Assembly: GCF_036488675.1 (NCBI RefSeq)
Contig: NZ_CP133148.1
Span: forward strand, 2,728,001 to 2,792,000
Direction: 5' to 3'
DNA: 64,000 nt
Origin: Sinorhizobium chiapasense
GTDB lineage: Bacteria; Pseudomonadota; Alphaproteobacteria; Rhizobiales; Rhizobiaceae
Shown: in pieces, positions 36,691 to 44,322 of the stretch
Layout of the letters: each line of letters opens with the position of its first letter
Numbering within the stretch: the stretch's first letter is position 1
Program-made: the position numbers and the translations under genes
Notes under the pieces: model-generated
What the model saw: only the letters and a program-made list of their open reading frames with translations
Told to the model about the DNA's origin: nothing
Database searches by the model: none

Positions 36691-37611
36691 GTGGCAGCCG
36701 ACCCCTTCAGCGGTTTGACGGAATTCCTGGCCGTGGCGGAGCATCGCAGCTTCACCGCCGCCGCAGCCACGCTCGGCGTTACGCCGAATGCCGTCAGCCA
36801 GACGATCAGGGCGCTCGAGAGTCGGCTTGGGGTTCAGCTCTTCGTTCGCACCACGCGTCGCGTGGCACTGACGGAGGCAGGCAGTGCGTTTCTGTTGCGC
36901 GTGCGCCCTGCGGCATCCGAGATCGCCGAAGCCCACGACCTGCTTGGCGGTTTTCGCGACCGGCCGATCGGCAACCTCCGCCTGACCGTCCCGCGCATGG
37001 CGATCCCGCTCGTTCTGACGCCGCTGCTCCCACGCTTTCGGCAGGCTTATCCGGACGTGTCCGTGGAAATCTCGATCGATGACGCGGCGATCGACATCAC
37101 CGAACGCGGCTTCGATGCCGGCATCCGCATCGGCGAGGCCGTCGAAAAGGACATGGTTGCGGTCAGGCTCACTCCCGACATCGCCTGGGCCGTCGTCGGC
37201 GCGCCGTGCTATTTCGCCAAACAGGGACGTCCGGCAACGCCGGAGGAACTGACGCGGCACGAGGCGATCCGCTGCCGTTATCCCACGTCGGGCACGGTCT
37301 ATCGCTGGGAGTTCGAGCGCGAGGGGCGCGATTTCTCCGTCGACGTTCCGGGCGGGCTGACCGTCAACGACTTCCTGCTGCTCATCGAACTGGCGGAAGC
37401 CGGGACGGGGCTGGCCTACCTGCCCCAGCCGTCGGTCCGCGAGGCAGTCGCAGCCGGGCGTCTCGAACGCGTGCTGGAGGCGTATCTTCCGACCTCGCCC
37501 GGCCTCTTCATCTATTTTCCCGCAAAGGCCCAGACCCAGCCCAAACTGCGCGCATTTCTCGACCTGGCGGCCAAGATCGGGCGCGAGAATAAATTGGCAG
37601 CGGGCCGCTGA
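36691..37611 (+). CDS. LysR-family transcriptional regulator
   Basis: A 306-residue LysR protein of the CrgA/DsdC-like group: SFTAAAATLGVTPNAVSQTIRALESR in the HTH (two parts at about residues 20-45), then NLRLTVPRMA, and the effector domain to the end. Starts at GTG 36691; no clear ribosome site is seen, and an out-of-frame ATG lies just upstream. Divergent from the aldo/keto reductase, which it likely regulates. Confidence 0.92.
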   Translation: MAADPFSGLTEFLAVAEHRSFTAAAATLGVTPNAVSQTIRALESRLGVQLFVRTTRRVALTEAGSAFLLRVRPAASEIAEAHDLLGGFRDRPIGNLRLTVPRMAIPLVLTPLLPRFRQAYPDVSVEISIDDAAIDITERGFDAGIRIGEAVEKDMVAVRLTPDIAWAVVGAPCYFAKQGRPATPEELTRHEAIRCRYPTSGTVYRWEFEREGRDFSVDVPGGLTVNDFLLLIELAEAGTGLAYLPQPSVREAVAAGRLERVLEAYLPTSPGLFIYFPAKAQTQPKLRAFLDLAAKIGRENKLAAGR

Positions 37612-37629
37612 CTTCGGCAAGTCGCGCGG

Positions 37630-38217
37630 CTACGCGGCGAATGGCTTTGCCAGTTCCTCCGGCTTTGGAGGACTGTTTTCGAGAAGGGTCGCCACGGGTT
37701 CCGCATCATCGAGTACCAGAACTTTCACGACTTGCGACAGCGCATTCAGCTTGACCGCTGCAGGATCGGGGGATGCTTCCGCGGCAGCGATTTCCGCGTC
37801 GAACGCAGCCTGTTTTTCGGCAATCTCCTCTTTGAAGATTTCACCCTTCATCGCAGCCACAGACGGAATGGTCGTCGTGATTGATGCTTCTTCCGGCAGA
37901 TCCGTATGTATCGTGAACTCTTCCGGCGGAAAGCTTTCCCGATGCTTGATAATCAAATCGGCGAGCGCAATGTGCTTGGCGTTGTCCGGGTGGATTCCGC
38001 CCAGCGTCGCCCCGCGTTTCATCGCGGCATCATAGGAATCCGAAAACTCTTTCTGAAAGTCGCGAATCCCTGCGATGGCGTTGAAAATAGCTGCTGCTAC
38101 CGCGTCGGAACTGGCCTTGAACACAGGTGAGTGGAGGAAATCGATGGCCGACACCTGCGAACCGGACCGCAGGATGGCCAGAGCAGCAGAATTGCCCGCC
38201 GGTGAGATCATTGTCAT
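37630..38217 (-). CDS. hypothetical protein, unknown
   Basis: A 195-residue protein, MTMISPAGNSAALAILRSGS..., helical and Ala/Glu-rich at the end (KEEIAEKQAAFDAEIAAAEA), without signal peptide or membrane helix. I do not recognise a family. The start at 38217 has GAGGAAGC before it; earlier Met codons (to 38265) are less likely. It sits alone between a LysR gene and the DUF779 gene. Confidence 0.6.
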   Translation of the reverse strand: MTMISPAGNSAALAILRSGSQVSAIDFLHSPVFKASSDAVAAAIFNAIAGIRDFQKEFSDSYDAAMKRGATLGGIHPDNAKHIALADLIIKHRESFPPEEFTIHTDLPEEASITTTIPSVAAMKGEIFKEEIAEKQAAFDAEIAAAEASPDPAAVKLNALSQVVKVLVLDDAEPVATLLENSPPKPEELAKPFAA

Positions 38218-38421
38218 GAAATGCTTCCTCGAAAATTTCAATGCCTGCATCAGCATCGAAATCAATCAGCACCTGCGGCCTCATGCCCAGCAGAGAATCG
38301 AGCCATCGCGACTATAGGTTGCATGAATTTAAGCGAGCTTAACAGCGCATTGGCTGTCTCGGGAAATCATCTGTCTGAGTTGACCGCTGAGCATTTACGA
38401 AAGTGACCGGCGCAGCCGGCA

Positions 38422-38814
38422 CTAACTGCCGCCACGGGCCAGGGATTGTACCGCGCAAGCCTCGCCTCCGCCAAGCAGACGCGAGCGCGTCAAAAAACGC
38501 TTCTCCCGGCCGTTGTCGAGCGAGAACATCCCGCCCCTGCCGGGGACTACATCGATGATCAGTTGCGTGTGCTTCCAGACCTCGTACTGGCTGGCGCTGA
38601 TGTAGACCGGCACCCCATCGATCTCGCCAAGCCTCACATCATTGTCACCGACGATATAGTCGCCAACGGGGTAGCACATCGGCGACGAGCCGTCGCAGCA
38701 GCCGCCCGATTGATGAAACAGGATATTCGGATGATCGCGCCTGATTTCGCGGATGAATTCGATCGCCGCATCGGTCGCAAGTACCCGCAGTTCCTTTTCG
38801 TCGTCCGTCATCAC
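38422..38814 (-). CDS. DUF779 family protein
   Basis: A 130-residue cytoplasmic protein with FHQSGGCCDGSSPMCYP and DVVPGRGGMFSLDNGREKRF, hallmarks of DUF779. The family almost always sits beside acetaldehyde/aldehyde dehydrogenase genes, as here (82 bases downstream of the dehydrogenase). The CC...C cluster suggests metal or thiol chemistry; no activity is established. Start ATG 38814 or 38811. Confidence 0.9.
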   Translation of the reverse strand: MMTDDEKELRVLATDAAIEFIREIRRDHPNILFHQSGGCCDGSSPMCYPVGDYIVGDNDVRLGEIDGVPVYISASQYEVWKHTQLIIDVVPGRGGMFSLDNGREKRFLTRSRLLGGGEACAVQSLARGGS

Positions 38815-38896
38815 AGTCTCCTCGCCTCACATAAGCCAGCAGGCGCCCGATGAGAGATCGGGAGCCTGCCGGGAAGATCACCGGTGAAAGCCGGGA

Positions 38897-40405
38897 TCAG
38901 AAGAAGCCAAGCGCCTTCGGGCTGTAGCTCACCAGCATGTTCTTGGTGTGCTGGTAATGGTCGAGCATCATCTTGTGCGTCTCGCGGCCGATACCGGACT
39001 GCTTGTAGCCACCGAAAGCGGCATGCGCCGGATAGGCGTGGTAGCAATTGGTCCAGACACGGCCGGCCTGGATGGCGCGTCCGAAGCGATAGCAGCGGTT
39101 GGCATCGCGGCTCCACACGCCGGCACCGAGGCCGTAGAGCGTGTCGTTGGCGATCTCCAGCGCCTCTGCCTCGGTCTTGAAGGTCGTCACCGAAACGACG
39201 GGTCCGAAGATCTCCTCCTGGAAGATGCGCATCTTGTTGTGGCCGCGGAACACTGTCGGCTTGACGTAGAAGCCTTCGGACAGCTCGCCTTCGAGCACGT
39301 TGCGCCCGCCGCCCGTCAGCACCTCGGCCCCTTCCTGCTTGCCGATATCGATATAGGAGAGGATCTTTTCGAGCTGCTCGCTCGACGCCTGCGCGCCGAT
39401 CATCGTTGCCTGGTCGAGCGGGTTGCCCTGGCGGATCGCCTCGACCCGCTTCAGCGCCCGCTCCATGAAACGGTCATAGATGCTCTCCTGGACAAGCGCG
39501 CGGCTCGGGCAGGTGCAGACCTCTCCCTGGTTGAGCGCGAACATGGCAAAGCCCTCAAGCGCCTTGTCGAAATACTCGTCGTCCTCGGTAAGCACATCGG
39601 CGAAGAAGATGTTCGGCGACTTGCCGCCGAGCTCGAGCGTCACCGGAATGAGGTTCTGGCTGGCATATTGCATAATAAGCCGTCCGGTCGTCGTCTCGCC
39701 GGTAAAGGCGATCTTGGCGATGCGGGGACTGGTGGCGAGCGGCTTGCCAGCGTCAAGGCCGAAGCCGTTGACGATGTTGAGCACGCCCGGCGGCAGGAGG
39801 TCGGCAACGAGTTCTGCCCAGACGAGAATGGAGGCAGGCGTCTGCTCGGCCGGCTTCAGCACCACGCAGTTTCCGGCGGCAAGCGCCGGGGCCAGTTTCC
39901 ACGCGGCCATCAGGATCGGAAAGTTCCAGGGGATGATCTGGCCGACGACCCCGAGAGGCTCGTGGAAATGATAGGCAACCGTGTCGTGGTCGATCTCGCC
40001 GATCGAGCCTTCCTGAGCGCGGATGCAAGCGGCGAAATAACGGAAATGATCAATCGCCAGCGGAATGTCGGCAGCCATTGTCTCGCGGATCGGCTTGCCG
40101 TTGTCGAAGGTTTCCGCCCGCGCCAGAAGCTCGAGATTGGCCTCCATGCGGTCGGCGATCTTCATCAGGATGTTGGAGCGCTCCGTCGTCGACGTCCGCC
40201 CCCATTTTTCTCGCGCCGCGTGCGCTGCATCGAGCGCGGCTTCGATATCGGCGGCATCGGAACGGGCGATCTGGCAAAGCGTGCCGCCGGTGACCGGCGT
40301 CGTGTTGTCGAAATAGCGGCCCGCGACCGGCTCCCGCCATTCGCCACCGATGAAGTTTCCATATTTCTGTTTGTACGGGCTCTCGACGATCTTCTGATGC
40401 AACAT
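38897..40405 (-). CDS. NAD-dependent (acet)aldehyde dehydrogenase, ExaC/AcoD-like
   Basis: A 502-residue aldehyde dehydrogenase: [40 protein letters not shown], the general base in [13 protein letters not shown] (E258) and the catalytic Cys in [11 protein letters not shown] (C297). It matches ExaC/AcoD-type enzymes of ethanol and acetoin breakdown. The start at 40405 follows GGGAGGAAGCC. It is followed by DUF779 and preceded by a GAF-Fis regulator gene, and has a dyad 98 bases upstream, so it is probably induced by an alcohol or aldehyde. Confidence 0.95.
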   Translation of the reverse strand: MLHQKIVESPYKQKYGNFIGGEWREPVAGRYFDNTTPVTGGTLCQIARSDAADIEAALDAAHAAREKWGRTSTTERSNILMKIADRMEANLELLARAETFDNGKPIRETMAADIPLAIDHFRYFAACIRAQEGSIGEIDHDTVAYHFHEPLGVVGQIIPWNFPILMAAWKLAPALAAGNCVVLKPAEQTPASILVWAELVADLLPPGVLNIVNGFGLDAGKPLATSPRIAKIAFTGETTTGRLIMQYASQNLIPVTLELGGKSPNIFFADVLTEDDEYFDKALEGFAMFALNQGEVCTCPSRALVQESIYDRFMERALKRVEAIRQGNPLDQATMIGAQASSEQLEKILSYIDIGKQEGAEVLTGGGRNVLEGELSEGFYVKPTVFRGHNKMRIFQEEIFGPVVSVTTFKTEAEALEIANDTLYGLGAGVWSRDANRCYRFGRAIQAGRVWTNCYHAYPAHAAFGGYKQSGIGRETHKMMLDHYQHTKNMLVSYSPKALGFF

Positions 40406-40502
40406 GGCTTCCTCCCTTCGAACAGCAGTCCTTTGCTGTGCGAGGAAGGGTGCGGTGAAATATCGAACGGTGATAGAGAGCCGCCGCACTCGATGGTGTC
40501 AT

Positions 40503-40522
40503 CTGTTTCAGAATTGAGACAG
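40503..40522. promoter_or_regulatory. dyad before the aldehyde dehydrogenase, probable site of the GAF-Fis regulator
   Basis: CTGTTTC-AGAATT-GAGACAG: 7-base arms with one mismatch around 6 bases. It resembles TGTCTC-N6-GAGACA-type sites of AcoR-like GAF-Fis activators (recalled from that family). It lies 98 bases before the dehydrogenase start. Confidence 0.55.
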
Positions 40523-40586
40523 ACCGGCCCGGCCCGGCGTGCTGCAGCGCAGCATCGGCAGGAACGGGACGATTTTTCAAGCTTGT

Positions 40587-40698
40587 CCGCCCCTCATCCG
40601 CCTGCCGGCACCTTCTCCCTGCAAGCGGGGCGAAGGGACGAGCGGCAAACCCCCAGTCCCCTCTCCCCGCTTGCGGGGAGAGGGTTAGGGTGAGGGGC
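40587..40698. repeat. type B intergenic mosaic repeat (RIME-like)
   Basis: GCCCCTCATCCGCCTGCCGG opens it and GGTTAGGGTGAGGGGC closes it. Inside are two GC hairpins: CTTCTCCCTGCAAGCGGGG and CTCTCCCCGCTTGCGGGGAG. The element abuts the stop of the GAF-Fis regulator gene at 40719. Confidence 0.88.
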
Positions 40699-40718
40699 TC
40701 TTCGTGGATAAGCGCGCC

Positions 40719-41675
40719 TCAGTTCAGCGAAAGGCGCTTCATCTTGCGGTAGAGCGTAGCGCGGCTGATTCCAAGGAGGTCGGCTGCCATCGAGACGTTG
40801 CCTTTCGCCCGCGACAGCACGCGACGCAGCGCCGCCCGCTCGGCGTCCGGCAGTTCCCCTCCGTCCCCGGGCGGCTCCTCCTGGAGGAGGTCGGAAGCCG
40901 GAACGCCCGCTGCAATCCGCCTGTCATCAAGGCCGAGCCGTTGCCGCGCGGCGCGGGTCGCACCTAGCACGAGATCGTCGCGGTCGACAGCAAGCAATGC
41001 CGGCCCTGCCCTGTCCACCGGTACGAGCACGATGCGCGCCCCGGCAAAAGCCCGCCGGAAAAGATTGGCCTCGATACGGGAGGCGGCGTCGCGCACCGCC
41101 TGGGAAAGGATCGACACCGTTGCATCGGACGCGTCATCGCGGCAGGTGGAAATGTCGATCGCTCCCGCGAGGTGTCCCGCCTCGTCCCGGATCGGCGCCG
41201 TCGCGCAACTCAGGCCGATATTGCGGCTCAAGAAATGCTGGTCACGCTGGATTACGACAGCGCGTTCGTCCGCGATCGCCGTGCCGATGCCATTTGTACC
41301 GACGCTCGCCTCGCTCCACACGGTTCCCGACCACAGACCGACATCGCGAAATTCGGCATCGTCGCCGACCGCGCCGCGGCGTTCGAGCGCAACGCCCTTG
41401 TCGTCGGTCAACAGAAGGCAGCAGCCGGCCTTGCCGACGACAGCGAACAGCCGGTCGAGTTCTGCGACCGCCTCCGCAACCAACACGCCGGAACGTTCGT
41501 GCGCCTGCCGGAATTCGTTATCCGTGAGCCGTAAGGGCGAACGGGCCTCCTCCGGCGCCAATCCGTGCAGCGTCATGCAGCGGCGCCACGATGCCGCAAC
41601 CGGCGAACTCGCCGCGGCCGACGATTGATGCGCGATCCTGTAGACGTGTTCGGAATGATCCCTGACAGCAGGCAT
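40719..41675 (-). CDS. GAF-Fis transcriptional regulator lacking the AAA+ domain (AcoR-like)
   Basis: A 318-residue protein. N-terminal motif SPVAASWRRCMTLHGLAPEE is typical of AcoR-type activators; a GAF domain follows (about 75-230: CCLLLTDDKGVAL, SEASVGTNGIGTAI, GAIDISTC). The C-terminus (about 280-318) is a Fis-type helix-turn-helix: GNVSMAADLLGISRATLYRK. The sigma-54-contacting AAA+ domain, with its GAFTGA loop, is completely absent, so it should act on a sigma-70-type promoter or as a repressor. Start at 41675 with GGGAGGGAGCGG. Same strand as the dehydrogenase downstream. Confidence 0.88.
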   Translation of the reverse strand: MPAVRDHSEHVYRIAHQSSAAASSPVAASWRRCMTLHGLAPEEARSPLRLTDNEFRQAHERSGVLVAEAVAELDRLFAVVGKAGCCLLLTDDKGVALERRGAVGDDAEFRDVGLWSGTVWSEASVGTNGIGTAIADERAVVIQRDQHFLSRNIGLSCATAPIRDEAGHLAGAIDISTCRDDASDATVSILSQAVRDAASRIEANLFRRAFAGARIVLVPVDRAGPALLAVDRDDLVLGATRAARQRLGLDDRRIAAGVPASDLLQEEPPGDGGELPDAERAALRRVLSRAKGNVSMAADLLGISRATLYRKMKRLSLN

Positions 41676-41980
41676 CCGCTCCCTCCCTGAAAGCGTCTCG
41701 GCGGAGACGGGTCTGCCGATCTCCCATTCGGCATGCCTCCGGCTAGCGACACTATAGGCATCGATTGCGCGGCCGGTCCAGCCAGACGAAGGTCGCGCCG
41801 TCAAGCGCCTTCATGGATATATCAAGCGTCACCGCCCACCGTGCCGCGTGTCTTCAGACGCACAACGGACAGTGTAGCGCTTTGAATTGCCGGATGTTTT
41901 TATCCTTAAATTGGGCATTGGGATATGCTACTCGATGGCGTCATTTCGCGCCCCCGCCCCGCAACGTCCGGTTCTTCGCC
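41676..41980. other. intergenic region between the GAF-Fis regulator and the BenE-type gene
   Basis: The 305 bases hold a short dyad CGTCTC-GGCG-GAGACG (41694-41709) near the regulator start and a partial type A repeat (41838-41916). The repeat is open in frame with the next gene but I do not regard it as coding. Confidence 0.5.
41838..41916 (+). repeat. type A intergenic mosaic repeat, 3' part truncated
   Basis: CACCGTGCCGCGTGTCTTCAG...AGTGTAG, linker CGCTTTGAATTG, then CCGGATGTTTTTATCCTTAA; the second arm of module 2 is missing. Confidence 0.75.
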
Positions 41981-43162
41981 ATGCTTCGCGACTTTTCGCT
42001 TCAAAGCCTTTTCATGGGCCTGCTGATCGCCTTTGTCGGTTTTGCGAGCTCTTTCGCCGTCATCCTGAACGGACTTGCCGGTGTGGGCGCAACGGCCACC
42101 CAGGCCGCCTCCGGCCTGATGGCTCTATCGATTTCGATGGGGGTATGTGCAATCGTCATCAGCAGCGTGACGCGACTGCCGATCAGCGTCGCGTGGTCGA
42201 CCCCTGGCGCGGCATTGCTTGCAAGCTCGACCGCCGTCGAGGGCGGTTTCAATGCCGCGGTCGGCGCCTTTCTCGTTTGCGGTCTGCTGATCGTCATCGC
42301 CGGGCTTTGGAGGCCGCTCGGCAGGATGGTTTCCTCGATCCCCTCGGCTTTGGCGAACGCGATGCTTGCCGGCGTACTCATCGGCCTGTGCTTCGCACCG
42401 GTCAAGGCAATCGCCGTCAATCCCCTCTTCGGCCTGCCGATCATACTCGCCTGGGCACTGGTCGGCAGCATCAACAAGCTCTATGCCGTCCCGGCCGCCC
42501 TCCTCGCCTTCGTCCTCGTCATCGCCTTCGGCACCGAAATGCCCGACGGCATCCTTGCAAGGCTTTCGTCGGCGCTGATTCCCCAAGCCGAATTCGTCTT
42601 CCCGGTCTTCAACGCCGCCGCCATGGTCAGCATCGCCCTGCCGCTCTTCATCGTGACGATGGCATCGCAGAACATTCCCGGCATCGCCGTTCTGAAGGTC
42701 AACGACTACCACCCGAATCCCGGTCCGCTCTTTGCAACGACCGGCCTCTTTTCGATGCTGAGCGCTCCCTTCGGCGGCCATGCGGTCAACTTGGCGGCGA
42801 TTACCGCTGCCATGTGCGCCGGTGTTGATTCCCACCCCGACCGCGTCCGCCGCTACTGGTCGGCGATCAATGCCGGCATTGTCTATATCGTCTTCGGCCT
42901 GCTCGCCGGCGCCGTTACCACCTTCGTCAGTCTCGCGCCGCCGGTGCTGATCGAGGCCGTCGCGGGGTTGGCGCTTGTCGGTGCCTTTGCAAGCTCGGCC
43001 ATGGCGGCGTTCAGCGAAGCACAGACGCGCGAAGCCGCCGCGATAACCTTTCTGGTAACCGCATCAGGCGTCAGCTTCGCTGGCGTCTCCGGCGCCTTCT
43101 GGGGTCTGGTCGCCGGCGGCCTCATGCTCGGGCTCGCCCGGTTTACCAAGCGAAAGGCATGA
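41981..43162 (+). CDS. BenE-family benzoate/H+ symporter-like transporter
   Basis: A 393-residue inner-membrane protein with about 12 hydrophobic segments. The sequence GFASSFAVILNGLAGVGAT, LPISVAWSTPGAALLASS and IVTMASQNIPGIAVLKVNDY are BenE hallmarks. BenE of Acinetobacter imports benzoate with protons; no benzoate catabolic gene is nearby, so the substrate is open. I chose MLRDFSLQSLF at 41981; a longer frame would run through the palindromic repeat. Confidence 0.9.
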   Translation: MLRDFSLQSLFMGLLIAFVGFASSFAVILNGLAGVGATATQAASGLMALSISMGVCAIVISSVTRLPISVAWSTPGAALLASSTAVEGGFNAAVGAFLVCGLLIVIAGLWRPLGRMVSSIPSALANAMLAGVLIGLCFAPVKAIAVNPLFGLPIILAWALVGSINKLYAVPAALLAFVLVIAFGTEMPDGILARLSSALIPQAEFVFPVFNAAAMVSIALPLFIVTMASQNIPGIAVLKVNDYHPNPGPLFATTGLFSMLSAPFGGHAVNLAAITAAMCAGVDSHPDRVRRYWSAINAGIVYIVFGLLAGAVTTFVSLAPPVLIEAVAGLALVGAFASSAMAAFSEAQTREAAAITFLVTASGVSFAGVSGAFWGLVAGGLMLGLARFTKRKA

Positions 43163-43321
43163 ACCGGGGCGCCTCGCCTTGCATTTCCGCCCGTTCTCGG
43201 TTATGGACCCCGCGTCCGCGCAGACACCCTTGGAGGCAACGCGGATGAAGCTGCCAGTCAGCTTCAGGTTTTTCCGCTTCTTTGACGGACGAACTCTCCA
43301 AATAACCAGAAAGGTCTACCC

Positions 43322-43939
43322 ATGAGCCAGACTTACGAGCTCAAGGCCGAGACGCGCGAACGGGTTGGTAAGGGGTCCTCCCGTGAACTTCGCCGCAACG
43401 GTCTTATCCCGGCTGTCATCTATGGTGACAAGCAGGCCCCCCTTTCCATCGCGCTCTCCACCAAGGACGTGACGATGAAGATCCACGCCGGCGGTTTCAT
43501 GACCACCGTCGCGATCATCGAAGTCAACGGCGAGAAGATTCGCGTCCTGCCGAAGGACTATCAGCTCGATCCGGTCCGCGACTTCACCATGCACGTCGAC
43601 TTCCTGCGCGTCTCGAAGGACAGCCAGGTTTCCGTCCAGGTCCCGGTTCACTTCGAGAACGAAGAGAAGTCCCCGGGTCTCAAGCGCGGTGGCGCCCTGA
43701 ACATCGTTCGCCACGAAGTCGAACTGAACGTTTCGGCCGACAGCATCCCGGAGTTCCTGACCGTTGACCTCACCGGCCTGAACATCGGCGACACCGTCCA
43801 CATCTCGGACATCAAGCTTCCGGCCGGCGCGACCCCGGTCATCGCCGATCGCGACTTCACGGTCGCCACGATCGCCGGCCGCGTGATGGAAGCCGAAGAA
43901 GAAACAGCAGAAGAGGCTGAGGGCGAAGCAGAAGAATAA
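43322..43939 (+). CDS. rplY: 50S ribosomal protein L25/general stress protein Ctc
   Basis: A 205-residue Ctc-type L25: [26 protein letters not shown] in the 5S rRNA-binding N-terminal domain (to about 95), then the TL5/Ctc C-terminal domain with VQVPVHF and [20 protein letters not shown], and a very acidic tail [14 protein letters not shown]. It is usually followed by pth; here a signalling gene pair lies between. A terminator follows directly. Confidence 0.96.
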   Translation: MSQTYELKAETRERVGKGSSRELRRNGLIPAVIYGDKQAPLSIALSTKDVTMKIHAGGFMTTVAIIEVNGEKIRVLPKDYQLDPVRDFTMHVDFLRVSKDSQVSVQVPVHFENEEKSPGLKRGGALNIVRHEVELNVSADSIPEFLTVDLTGLNIGDTVHISDIKLPAGATPVIADRDFTVATIAGRVMEAEEETAEEAEGEAEE

Positions 43940-43984
43940 TCTGCGTCTCGCGTATCCGCCAGCCCACTGACGGCTGACAAGACC

Positions 43985-44016
43985 AACCCGCTCCATGTCA
44001 CATGGGGCGGGTTTTT
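43985..44016 (+). terminator. rho-independent terminator of rplY
   Basis: AACCCGCTCCATG-TCA-CATGGGGCGGG followed by TTTTT. Stem of 12 pairs with one bulge or wobble, 45 bases after the stop. Confidence 0.9.
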
Positions 44017-44027
44017 CATTTCCGGCC

Positions 44028-44069
44028 GCATGTTTTCATCCTTAGGCCGATGACGATTTAGAAACATGC
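44028..44069 (+). repeat. lone type A module 2
   Basis: GCATGTTTTCATCCTTAGGC...GACGATTTAGAAACATGC: the second palindromic module with no module 1. It shows the mosaic nature of the element. Confidence 0.7.
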
Positions 44070-44322
44070 GAAGCGACTTGTGTTGCACACGGCCCAGACT
44101 TGGGAGCATCAGGACTTGGGAGCGCCAGGACTTGCCGTTTGCCAAGCATCATCATCGGCTAATGCAAGCGCAGCGTCTCGTCAGCGCGCTCATGAAATCT
44201 CGGCGTGCAACTTCAGCAACATTTAAGGTTTTGATGATGTTCTGCCGGTGGGGAGACATTGGTGGCAGTCCAAGAGAATTAGCAATGAATAAAATGGCAG
44301 CAACTGCCGAGCGGGGCATGCG

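Larger units (their letters stand above)
40406..40718. other. regulatory gap between the aldehyde dehydrogenase and its regulator gene
   Basis: The 313 bases hold a dyad (40503-40522) near the dehydrogenase and a type B mosaic repeat (40587-40698) at the regulator's 3' end. No gene is seen. Confidence 0.6.
43940..44322. other. region between rplY and the GGDEF-EAL gene
   Basis: Contains the rplY terminator, a lone type A module 2, short direct repeats around GGACTTGGGAGC (44093-44134), and then the presumed control region of the GGDEF-EAL gene. No gene is seen. Confidence 0.5.

Noticed and set aside
41765..41980. Extended N-terminus for the BenE-type gene
   Set aside because: The extension is encoded by a type A repeat and non-conserved sequence; the family starts at MLRDFSLQSLF.
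44093..44134. Direct repeats GGACTTGGGAGC, considered as CRISPR-like or operator repeats
   Set aside because: Only two or three short, closely spaced copies without uniform spacers; no array.
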